Counted from the first letter of the stretch, positions 1-5,134 are shown. The stretch is DNA of 7,514 nucleotides from Methylococcaceae bacterium (GCA_013140465.1 JABFST010000174.1:1-7514), one strand, 5' to 3'. Notes: generated by a model not told the origin, from the letters alone. Numbers and translations are program-made.

Positions 1-83
1 TTTGGATTCTGGTTTCGGTTCTGGCTTGGGTTCTGGTTTGGGTTCTGGCTTTGGGTTTGTTTTTGGGTCTTGGTTTGGGTTAC
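1..83. repeat. Low-complexity 12-bp tandem repeat, GGTTCTGGYTTS type
   Basis: About four tandem copies of a degenerate 12-base unit (GGTTCTGGTTTC, GGTTCTGGCTTG and variants) decay into G/T-rich sequence by about position 80. The unit length is a multiple of three. Read on the minus strand it gives an uninterrupted Pro-Lys-Pro-Glu repeat, which is the usual source of such DNA. The tract runs off the left edge, so its full length is unknown. A non-coding simple repeat cannot be excluded. Confidence 0.75.
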
Positions 84-105
84 CATTAGAGAGTCCGTAA
101 TACAC
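1..105 (-). CDS. Possible start of a Pro/Lys/Glu-repeat protein, cut by the left edge
   Basis: The minus-strand frame is open from about 189 to the left edge. A GTG at 105-103 follows AAAGGA with a spacing of about ten bases, a plausible ribosome binding site. From that GTG the product begins MYYGLSNGNPNQDPKTNPKP and continues as four PKPE-type repeats. Such tracts usually act as stiff, charged linkers, as in TonB-like or other envelope-spanning proteins. No signal peptide, membrane segment or domain is visible in the 35 residues inside the window. An alternative TTG start at 168-166 would place part of the adjacent 80-bp repeat in the protein but lacks a ribosome binding site. The frame could also be the inner part of a gene whose start I have misjudged. 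The call rests only on the open frame, the repeat periodicity and the upstream AAAGGA. Confidence 0.33.
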   Translation of the reverse strand, partial: MYYGLSNGNPNQDPKTNPKPEPKPEPKPEPKPESK

Positions 106-122
106 TGTTGGGTTATCCTTTA

Positions 123-355
123 GGAGTGCAACGGCTTTAGACGTTGCGGGGTCGGCAATGAAGCCCAATATTCTGATTTTGCTGGGTTAGGCTAAAACCA
201 TCGGAGTGCAACGGCTTTAGACGTTGCCGGGTCGGCAATGAAGCCCAATATTCCGATTTTGCTGGCTTAGGCTAAGACCACAGGAGTGCAACGGCTTTAG
301 ACGTTGCCGGGTCGGCAATGAAGCCTAATATTCCGATTTTGCTGGCTTAGGCTAA
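123..355 (+). repeat. Three-copy 80-bp tandem repeat array
   Basis: Three direct copies start at 123, 203 and 283 with an exact 80-base period; the third is recognisable to about 355. Each begins GGAGTGCAACGGCTTTAGAC, continues through GGGTCGGCAATGAAGC and ends near GGCTTAGGCTAA. Only a few positions differ between copies. The first 25 bases contain a hairpin: GCAACG pairs with CGTTGC around an eight-base loop. This core and about 12 bases beside it reappear in opposite orientation in the 64-bp array to the right. The repeats contain no credible gene, although the leftmost copy lies in an open frame leading into the Pro/Lys/Glu tract. Confidence 0.93.
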
Positions 356-433
356 CCTACGGTTTGGCTATTACGCCCCCCGCCTTAGTCAGCAACGCAA
401 AACGGCTTTAGGCGATTTTTATTGCCGATACAG
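356..433. other. Junction between the two facing repeat arrays, with a degenerate core copy
   Basis: This 78-base spacer separates the plus-oriented 80-bp array from the minus-oriented 64-bp array. It has no open frame of note. It contains AACGGCTTTAGGCG at 401-414, a degenerate core in the orientation of the left array, and ATTGCCGATAC at 421-431, which is the lead-in of the right array. It therefore looks like a decayed boundary between the two arrays rather than unrelated sequence. Confidence 0.6.
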
Positions 434-777
434 CAACGTCTAAAGCCGTTGCACTCCGGCGGTAATGCAACAATTCGCCGCTTCCATGCCGATACAGCAA
501 CGTCTAAAGCCGTTGCACTCCGGCGGTAATGCAAGAATCCGCCGCTTCCATGCTGATACGGCAACGTCTAAAGCCGTTGCACTCCGGCGGTAATGCAAAA
601 ATTCGCCGCTTCCATGCCGATACAGCAACGTCTAAAGCCGTTGCACTCCGGCGGTAGTTCAAAAATTCGCCGCTTCCATACCGATACAGCAACGTCTAAA
701 GCCGTTGCACTCCGGCGGTAATGCAAGAATTTGCCGCTTTCATGCCGATACGGCAACGTCTGAAGCCGTTGCACTCC
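434..777 (-). repeat. Six-core 64-bp tandem repeat array
   Basis: Cores start at 434, 498, 562, 626, 690 and 754, an exact 64-base period. Five units are full length; the sixth is only the core, ending about ten bases from the TolC stop codon. Each unit starts CAACGTCTAAAGCCGTTGCA, followed by CTCCGGCGGTAATGCAA, a short variable spot, CGCCGCTTCCATGCCGATAC and a final purine-G. Two hairpins fit each unit: GCAACG with CGTTGC, and GGCG with CGCC around the TAATGCAA stretch. Core orientation is opposite to the 80-bp array. The arm CAT(T)GCCGA...GGCAACG is shared by both arrays, so they belong to one repeat family. Since 64 is not a multiple of three, the unit opens 62-68 residue frames on the minus strand; these are artefacts of the repeat. 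Confidence 0.95.
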
Positions 778-786
778 GGTATAAGT

Positions 787-2070
787 TCACAACACCCCCA
801 CCGCCCTACGCAGTTGCAGTACCGCCAACACCGCATCATAGCTGGCGTTGTTATAGTTATCATGGCTTTGGGTGCGCAAGTCTTCGGCGACTAGGACTTC
901 GGTGTTGGTGGCTAAGCCTTGCCGATAGCGGTCGGTGACGACGGCTAAGTTTTCATCCGCTTCGGCGATGGCAAGATGGCTGACGGTGATGCGCTGTTGC
1001 GCCACGGTGCGGTCTAAATAGGCTTGCCGTACTTGTAAGCCTATGGTGCTGGTCAAATCATCGCGCTGTTCTTGTAAGGCCATCGCCAAGCGGTGCAAGG
1101 CATTGCTGTTATGGCGGGTGCTGCCGTCAAACAATTTCCATTGCAAGCCAACGTTCACCAGCCACAGCCCTTCATAAACTTGATAGCGGTTGTCTTGGTA
1201 CTGAAAGCCCGCATTCACGGAAATTTGCGGTAAAGCACTGGCGCTGACGCTTTTGGCTTGCTCCTCCAGCGCGGCAATTTGCTGTGCCAGCACGGCTAAT
1301 TCGGGGCGTTGGCCTAAGGCTTCGGCACTGAGTTGAGCCATGTTGCCCTCGGGTGCTAGGGGTAATTGCACACTGAGCTGCACCGCGTCGGTCAGGTTGC
1401 GGTCTAGCAATTGATTGTATGAGGCGTTGGCGTTATCCAAGCGGTTACGCGCTTGTAAGGCGATTTGTTCGGCATTCGCTTGTTGCACTTTTGCCGCCAG
1501 CACGTCGTTTTTGGCAACCATGCCCTGGTCAAACAAATTGGCGACATCTTTATGATGTGCCGCCAAGCTGGCGACATGGTCATTGGCGACGGCAATAGCG
1601 CCGCTACTGCGCAACACGGCGATATAAGCGTCTGCGACCCGCATTTTTAAGGTCAATTCGGTACTGGATTCGTGGTGTTCGGCGGCCTTGACGGCGGCTT
1701 CGGCAGCCAAAATGTTATGGCTGATGCGCCCGCTGGTAAACAACGGTAGGCTGGCGATAGCTTGGGCTTTAACACTACCACTTTGGGCGGTGTTAAATTG
1801 CGCGGTTTGCCCGCCAAACGTGGCTTTGGCGGCGGGTGCTTCATTATATTGGCTGTAGCCTGTGCTGACATTCAGCTCGGGCCAGCGTTGCCCGCGTGCG
1901 GCGGACAGCTGTTGTTCGGTGGCCTCGGTATCGGCCTGGGTGGATTTAAGCTGATGGTTGTTAGCCACTGCGCTTTGCCACGCTTGCTCTAAGGTTTCGG
2001 CTTGACTAGCCCCTGCATAGATTAAACCGCCAAACAGGGCCAGCATCAGTTTTATAATCATTAACTGCAT
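787..2070 (-). CDS. TolC family outer-membrane efflux/secretion channel protein
   Basis: The product is 427 residues, within the usual 420-480 of the TolC/OEP family. These proteins trimerise into a beta-barrel plus periplasmic alpha-helical tunnel that exports substrates in type I secretion or RND/ABC efflux. Residues 1-24 form a signal peptide (KLMLALFGGLIYAG core, cut after ASQA), giving a mature start ETLEQAW. The two structural repeats are visible: LPLFTSGR at 108-115 matches WKLFDGSTR at 311-319, and DQGMVAKNDVL near 181 matches YRQGLATNTEVL near the C-terminus. The rest is Ala/Gln-rich coiled helix ending in LQLRRAVGVL. The ATG at 2070 has only a weak upstream TTAGGT, and the gene begins 32 bases after the DUF883 stop, so it is probably expressed with that gene. 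No membrane-fusion protein, RND pump or ABC transporter is adjacent, so the substrate is unknown. Its 3' end abuts the 64-bp repeat array. Confidence 0.93.
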   Translation of the reverse strand: MQLMIIKLMLALFGGLIYAGASQAETLEQAWQSAVANNHQLKSTQADTEATEQQLSAARGQRWPELNVSTGYSQYNEAPAAKATFGGQTAQFNTAQSGSVKAQAIASLPLFTSGRISHNILAAEAAVKAAEHHESSTELTLKMRVADAYIAVLRSSGAIAVANDHVASLAAHHKDVANLFDQGMVAKNDVLAAKVQQANAEQIALQARNRLDNANASYNQLLDRNLTDAVQLSVQLPLAPEGNMAQLSAEALGQRPELAVLAQQIAALEEQAKSVSASALPQISVNAGFQYQDNRYQVYEGLWLVNVGLQWKLFDGSTRHNSNALHRLAMALQEQRDDLTSTIGLQVRQAYLDRTVAQQRITVSHLAIAEADENLAVVTDRYRQGLATNTEVLVAEDLRTQSHDNYNNASYDAVLAVLQLRRAVGVL

Positions 2071-2102
2071 GGCGGGTTAATACCTAACATAGCGTAAAGC
2101 GA

Positions 2103-2360
2103 CTATCTGCCGCTGAGTATCCGGCTTAACAAAAAGCCGACACCCACAGCAATACCGACAGTGGTGACCGGATGCGCGTGTAGGTAGTTGCGGCAATTGG
2201 CTTCGTATTGCTGTTCTTTGTGCCGGATTTGCTCACCTTTTTGACCGATGGCATCGCTGGCGTGGGTGGTCGCATCGGCGACCTTATCGATAAATTCGTG
2301 GGCGCCTGAGCGTAACCGCGTCACTGTGTCATCGTCAATTGGAGTGCTGCTTGCTTGCAT
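2103..2360 (-). CDS. DUF883 family (ElaB/YqjD-like) C-terminally anchored protein
   Basis: The product has 85 residues, typical of the DUF883 family whose E. coli members YqjD, ElaB and YgaM are inner-membrane proteins; YqjD is reported to bind ribosomes in stationary phase. Residues 10-58 form an amphipathic, charged helix. HAHPVTTVGIAVGVGFLLSR (61-80) is the hallmark end: a His/Pro turn, then a single membrane helix with small residues G69, G73 and G75, then a basic tail ILSGR. The ATG at 2360 follows TTTAAGG with a spacing of eight bases, a good ribosome binding site. It lies 15 bases downstream of the tiny membrane-protein gene and 32 bases upstream of the TolC gene, so the three likely share a transcript. 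Family membership is clear. The ribosome or stress role is inferred from the family only. Confidence 0.9.
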   Translation of the reverse strand: MQASSTPIDDDTVTRLRSGAHEFIDKVADATTHASDAIGQKGEQIRHKEQQYEANCRNYLHAHPVTTVGIAVGVGFLLSRILSGR

Positions 2361-2375
2361 AGTCGTGGCCTTAAA

Positions 2376-2456
2376 TTAATGGTTAAAAATGATATAAATG
2401 ACCGCCAAGACAATGACGGGGACACCGAATAACCAACCTAAAAAATATTTGCCCAT
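2376..2456 (-). CDS. 26-residue single-span membrane microprotein
   Basis: A short gene reads ATG at 2456-2454 to TAA at 2378-2376. Its product starts MGKYFLGWLFGVP, continues VIVLAVIYII and ends FNH. Nearly the whole peptide is one hydrophobic helix with a single N-terminal Lys and a C-terminal His. The start is supported by CAGGAAACAACTC just upstream (AGGAA about seven bases from the ATG), one of the better ribosome binding sites here. It sits 15 bases before the DUF883 gene, so it is probably the first gene of a small operon with DUF883 and TolC. Tiny proteins of this form (aromatic/Gly start, GVP turn, one span) seem familiar to me from gammaproteobacterial stress clusters, but I know no named function. 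It is short enough to be missed by standard gene callers. Confidence 0.72.
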   Translation of the reverse strand: MGKYFLGWLFGVPVIVLAVIYIIFNH

Positions 2457-2482
2457 GAGTTGTTTCCTGTATGGCGAGTGTT

Positions 2483-2500
2483 AAAAGGGGCGTAACGCCC
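2483..2500 (-). terminator. Candidate intrinsic terminator or leader hairpin upstream of the microprotein gene
   Basis: On the minus strand GGGCG, a TTA loop and CGCCC are followed immediately by CTTTT. The stem is only five G/C-rich pairs and the T-run is short, so it is a weak terminator candidate. It lies 217 bases downstream of the phosphatase stop and about 30 bases upstream of the microprotein start. It could end phosphatase transcripts or act in the leader of the next group. Confidence 0.35.
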
Positions 2501-2509
2501 TGTGTTTCC

Positions 2510-2545
2510 TTGCCGACACGGTTACGGCTAAAACCGTTGCCCTAC
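2510..2545 (-). repeat. Diverged solo copy of the left-end repeat core
   Basis: TTGCCGACACGG (2510-2521), then TTACGGCTAAAACCGTTGCC, matches the array unit GCCGATACGGCAACG followed by TCTAAAGCCGTTGC with a few substitutions, in the same orientation as the 64-bp array. The hairpin is kept: ACGG pairs with CCGT around CTAAAA. It shows that the repeat family also occurs outside the arrays. Confidence 0.6.
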
Positions 2546-2556
2546 GCGGCTAACCC

Positions 2557-2633
2557 TGTAGGCAGCTTTCTGGCGCAGTATGCCGGAAACGGCAGTTTTC
2601 ACTCGCGTTCAAACTGCCTTATTCCGGCCTACA
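2557..2633. repeat. Nested palindromic REP-like element
   Basis: The element is bounded by TGTAGG (2557-2562) and CCTACA (2628-2633). Inside, CCGGAA (2583-2588) pairs with TTCCGG (2622-2627), and GGCAGTTT (2591-2598) pairs with AAACTGCC (2611-2618) around a 12-base loop. A stem of this size with a GTAG tetranucleotide beside a palindrome is the layout of REP elements mobilised by RAYT (TnpA-REP) transposases. No RAYT gene lies in the window. It is intergenic and downstream of the phosphatase gene, where REP elements usually sit. Confidence 0.7.
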
Positions 2634-2716
2634 CCATTAGGCGTTGACAAGAGTGTATGCTTAACCGTTATTACCGTCGGTACGCTGACGCACACAGTCC
2701 AGCAAGTAGCCGTGGC

Positions 2717-3382
2717 TCAAGTCCCCTCCCGCGCCAGTAATGCTTTGGACATATAATGCCTATCCCCCAAACTCAGCAATAACGGCCCGTGCTTATCAAA
2801 GCGGATGACGCTGACCGAACCGGCGGGGGCATCAATACGATCCCGATAACGGCCTAAATCGATGCCCATTAGGCTGCAAATAATGATGCGCAATGTGGCC
2901 TTATGCGCCACTACCAAAACATTGCCCGTACCGTGCCGGGTTTGTATTTCGGTAATCACAGGCAGGGCGCGGCTCGCCACCTGCATGGCAGTTTCGCCAC
3001 CAGTAGGCGCGTTCCACGCGGGTTCCGCCAGCCACCGCAAATAGTCTTCTGGATAAAGCTGCTGGACAACCTCTTGTTCTTGGTTTTCCCACTTCCCGTA
3101 GTCAATTTTGCACAAACCCTTCCTAAGCTGCATAGACAAGCCCAAGGCATCGCACAAGGGTTTGGCAGTGGCGATGGTGCGTATTTTGGGGCTGACATAA
3201 ACCCCTGCCCACGCCAGCGTTTGGTACGCGCGGGCAAAAGCCTCCGCCATTTCCTGGCCTGAAGCCGTAAGTATGCTGTCGGTTACGCCGCAATACGCGC
3301 CACGCTGGCTGTATTCGGTTTCGCCGTGGCGCAGCAAATAAATTTTCATGTCCGGCACGGGGCGGGGTGATGGGGTAGTCAT
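2717..3382 (-). CDS. Histidine phosphatase superfamily protein (phosphoglycerate mutase-like)
   Basis: This is a branch 1 histidine phosphatase, a cytosolic enzyme family that transfers phosphate through a histidine. Numbered from the chosen start (221 residues), it has LLRHGETE with nucleophile H19, the phosphate-pocket arginine R68 in SPKIRTIATA, DYGKWEN (E99), a GGET motif and the second histidine H160 in VVAHKATLR. That position is AHK rather than the more common AHG. The frame extends to an ATG at 3400, but ATG 3382 is preceded by AGG at seven bases, so I prefer it. A third option, ATG 3349 (MKIYLLRHGE), fits family N-termini best but lacks a binding site. The substrate cannot be predicted: relatives act on phosphoglycerate, alpha-ribazole phosphate, fructose bisphosphate or phosphoserine. 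No cobalamin or glycolysis gene is nearby. It is probably transcribed alone, with gaps of about 260-300 bases on each side. Confidence 0.9.
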   Translation of the reverse strand: MTTPSPRPVPDMKIYLLRHGETEYSQRGAYCGVTDSILTASGQEMAEAFARAYQTLAWAGVYVSPKIRTIATAKPLCDALGLSMQLRKGLCKIDYGKWENQEQEVVQQLYPEDYLRWLAEPAWNAPTGGETAMQVASRALPVITEIQTRHGTGNVLVVAHKATLRIIICSLMGIDLGRYRDRIDAPAGSVSVIRFDKHGPLLLSLGDRHYMSKALLAREGT

Positions 3383-3678
3383 GGCGATGCCTATTAACAT
3401 ATTGGCGGCTTTAGGGAGTGTGAAAGTATTCGTGTTAGAGGTTAAAGAGACTGTGAAAGAATTAACGTAATCTTGCTTATCGGCGTGAAAAAACTTGTTT
3501 TTTCACTCCTTTGTGAGTATTTGAAATACTTTCACAGCCTCTAAAGCCTATCCCACAAACCCGTTAGCTTTTTTATCGGCGTGAAAAAACATGTGTTTTC
3601 ACTCCTTTGTGAGTATCTGAAATACTTTCACAGCCTCTAAAGCCTTTCCCACAAACCCGTTAGCTTTTTCAAAGCCCA
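3383..3678. other. About 300-bp gene-free stretch between the GGDEF and phosphatase genes
   Basis: The stretch holds the two-copy 96-bp tandem duplication (3477-3668) and, between it and the phosphatase start, an inverted remnant. GGCTTTAGGGAGTGTGAAAG at 3407-3426 is the reverse complement of the repeat's CTTTCACAG...TAAAGCC segment with about three mismatches in 24 bases. A further related piece (GAGACTGTGAAAG) lies at 3447-3459. It must also contain the phosphatase promoter, which I could not pick out. Confidence 0.75.
3477..3668. repeat. Two-copy 96-bp tandem duplication with strong hairpins
   Basis: Copy 1 is 3477-3572 and copy 2 is 3573-3668, each starting TTATCGGCGTGAAAAAAC. They differ at four of 96 positions. 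Each copy contains two dyads. The first is GTGAAAAAAC facing GTTTTTTCAC (3485-3506, perfect, two-base centre); in copy 2 (3581-3602) it has one mismatch. The second is AGTATTTGAAATACT (3516-3530, seven-base arms), imperfect in copy 2, inside a wider TGTGA...TCACA pairing. It lies just downstream of the GGDEF gene, so it could act as a transcript-end structure. The length and multiple hairpins also fit a duplicated small-RNA or mobile palindromic element. Confidence 0.9.
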
Positions 3679-4413
3679 TTAGGGCGTGCCATAACGGTCT
3701 GCCTTGGCGATGTACATGGCGGTATCAGCCGCCATAATCAGGTCTTTATAAGATTGCCCGTCGGCACGGTAAATGGCGATACCAATACTTGCCGATATTT
3801 TTACCTGCGTGCCCGGCAAATCGTAAGGCGCATCCAAAGCCAAGCGTAGTTTATCCATGACCGCGTTCACGGTGTCTTGGTTGTCTATGTCCGGCAACAT
3901 CACCACAAACTCATCGCCGCCATAGCGACATGCGGTGTCGTCTAAGCGCACACAGTCCGTCAGGCGGTGTGCCGCCAGTTGCAACAAGGCATCACCCATC
4001 GCATGGCCTAAGGAGTCATTGACTTGTTTAAACTTATCCAAATCAATAAACAACAAGGCAACTTGGCTGTGTTGCCGCGCCGCCCTCGCCATCGCTTGTT
4101 TTAGCCTATCCAATAACAAGCTGCGGTTGGGCAAGCCAGTGAGTTGGTCATGATAAGCAACATGCGAAGTGTGCTGGCATTTCTTAGCCAAGCGTTGCAG
4201 TTTTTTACGCTGCTGGGTTTCAACAACTGCCAAATTGGCATTTTGTTCGTGGGCGGCTTGTAATTGTTGCTTAACTTTCGTTAAAGACACCCGCAGTTCA
4301 GACAATTCTGCACATGCTTGTTGGCTTTCAGCACAAATTGGCTTAGCCAGTGCTGATGGCAAGTCTTCGGCTGCTGTGTTTGCCGTAACAGCGGACGGTT
4401 CTAAATGTTTCAT
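3679..4413 (-). CDS. Diguanylate cyclase (GGDEF domain), soluble, with N-terminal coiled coil
   Basis: The product has 244 residues. Residues about 33-80 are a Gln/Lys/Glu-rich coiled coil; residues 83-243 are a GGDEF domain that makes cyclic di-GMP from two GTP. Key motifs are present: HDQLTGLPNR (88-97), LLFIDLDKFKQVND (120-133), RYGGDEF with an intact A-site GGDEF at 165-169, and the product-binding I-site RLDD at 156-159, five residues before GGDEF. SIGIAIY and AADTAMYIAK complete the domain. The enzyme should thus be active and subject to product inhibition. There is no membrane segment, signal peptide or sensory domain; the coiled coil probably drives dimerisation. The ATG at 4413 follows GCAGGTAGCCC, a good ribosome binding site. 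The stop codon is embedded in a small hairpin (GCCC and GGGC, 3674-3685). It lies 106 bases downstream of the RlpA-like gene, probably after a terminator. Confidence 0.95.
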   Translation of the reverse strand: MKHLEPSAVTANTAAEDLPSALAKPICAESQQACAELSELRVSLTKVKQQLQAAHEQNANLAVVETQQRKKLQRLAKKCQHTSHVAYHDQLTGLPNRSLLLDRLKQAMARAARQHSQVALLFIDLDKFKQVNDSLGHAMGDALLQLAAHRLTDCVRLDDTACRYGGDEFVVMLPDIDNQDTVNAVMDKLRLALDAPYDLPGTQVKISASIGIAIYRADGQSYKDLIMAADTAMYIAKADRYGTP

Positions 4414-4479
4414 GGGCTACCTGCCTTATTCTCATAGTCCGGCGCGTGCTGGGCATGATGTCACGGCTTAGTCGTGGGC

Positions 4480-4504
4480 TAAAAATATCGACCCGCTAAC
4501 GGGT
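4480..4504 (-). terminator. Probable terminator of the RlpA-like gene
   Basis: On the minus strand ACCCG and CGGGT pair around a TTAG loop (4491-4504), followed by CGATATTTTT. The stem is short but it sits 16 bases after the RlpA-like stop codon, the expected place for an intrinsic terminator. The string CAAACCCGTTAGC here also occurs twice on the plus strand in the 96-bp duplication. Confidence 0.45.
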
Positions 4505-4519
4505 TTGCGAGCCTTAGGT

Positions 4520-5134
4520 TTATTTAGTTTTAGGGTCTGGTTTGGTCTTGACGGCTTTGGTCTCAATCTTGACTTCTGTCGTGCCGTCTTTTTGCATATC
4601 CAACTTTTTTGCGGCGGCTTTGGATAGATCAATCACCCTGTTGCCTATAAATGGCCCGCGGTCATTAATCCGCACTTCCACTTTTTTGCCATTCTCCAAA
4701 TTGGTGATCTTGGCTTTAGTGTCCATAGGCAGGGTGGGATGGGCTGCGGTCAGTTCTTTTTGGTCAAAGGTTTCGCCATTGGCGGTTTCTTTGCCATGAA
4801 AACCCGGCCCATAACAAGATGCTGCCCCGACTTCTTTCTTAACGGGCTGCGCGGGTGTTTTGGCAACACTGTTGTTTTCCGTGTTAGTAGGGCTACAACC
4901 AGAAGCCAATACGAACCCTAGCAAACTGATACATAAAATACATAAAGGCCACTGGAACAGCCCTGCGGCGGCAATCGCGCGGCGAATTTTACGGTGCAAA
5001 TCGGCACGGTTATTAATGCGGTAACGCATCGGCACTAAGCCTAAAGCGAGTTTGACCGCTGTTATTAACGCATCTAGCAAATCAACAAAACGTTGCCAAG
5101 TAGAGGCGTTGGGTAAAACAGTATGGGTTGGCAT
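4520..5134 (-). CDS. RlpA-like double-psi beta-barrel lipoprotein
   Basis: The product has 204 residues. Residues 103-180 form an RlpA-like double-psi beta-barrel: GAASCYGPGFHGKETANGE (the usual ASWYG is SCYG here), FD, LTAAHPTLP, NLENGKKVEVRINDRGPF and RVIDLSKAAA. The family residues linked to lytic transglycosylase activity on stem-peptide-free glycan are present (E121, D124, H132, D158). No SPOR domain follows; the protein ends in a Lys-rich tail. A hydrophobic span at 58-78 precedes Cys80 (VLASGC), a near-lipobox with Ala rather than Leu at -3, so it may be a lipoprotein or a membrane-anchored protein. Unusually, about 57 residues precede the span. The first ATG is nevertheless backed by TAGGAGG five bases upstream, the strongest ribosome binding site in the window, so the long N-terminus is probably real. 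A shorter start at M36 would give a more normal signal. It follows the Crp/Fnr gene by 51 bases and may be co-transcribed with it. Confidence 0.87.
   Translation of the reverse strand: MPTHTVLPNASTWQRFVDLLDALITAVKLALGLVPMRYRINNRADLHRKIRRAIAAAGLFQWPLCILCISLLGFVLASGCSPTNTENNSVAKTPAQPVKKEVGAASCYGPGFHGKETANGETFDQKELTAAHPTLPMDTKAKITNLENGKKVEVRINDRGPFIGNRVIDLSKAAAKKLDMQKDGTTEVKIETKAVKTKPDPKTK

Larger units (their letters stand above)
2457..2716. other. 260-bp gene-free stretch with three structured elements
   Basis: No credible gene is present. The stretch holds a short GC hairpin (2488-2500), a diverged copy of the left-end repeat core (about 2510-2545) and a nested REP-like palindrome (2557-2633). 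It must also contain the 3' end of the phosphatase transcript and the promoter and leader of the microprotein-DUF883-TolC group. I could not identify a convincing sigma-70 promoter on the minus strand. Confidence 0.7.

Noticed and set aside
440..774. Three overlapping minus-strand reading frames of 62-68 codons
   Set aside because: They exist only because the 64-base unit lacks stops in this direction and shifts frame each copy. The peptides are frame-shifted versions of one repeat, with no independent start signals.
123..777. CRISPR array
   Set aside because: The short core recurs at regular spacing, but the sequence between cores is also conserved, so these are simple tandem repeats with no unique spacers. 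No cas gene is present.
2644..2673. Plus-strand sigma-70-like promoter (TTGACA, 18-base gap, TTATTA)
   Set aside because: The -10 is poor and no plus-strand gene follows until 6133. It is probably chance, though an antisense transcript cannot be excluded.
2903..3262. 119-codon plus-strand frame opposite the phosphatase gene
   Set aside because: It lies wholly antisense to a gene with clear catalytic motifs, has no ribosome binding site and shows no recognisable domain.
3511..3536. CRP-like operator (TGTGA...TCACA)
   Set aside because: The half-sites are 15 bases apart instead of six, and they are part of a longer hairpin within the repeat.
3481..3642. Short plus-strand peptide frame repeated in both 96-bp copies
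   Set aside because: Both copies can be read as GVKK(L/H)VFSLLCEYLKYFHSL and then a stop, and two of the three changes inside it are silent. There is no ribosome binding site, the start would be GTG, and the hairpins explain the sequence better.
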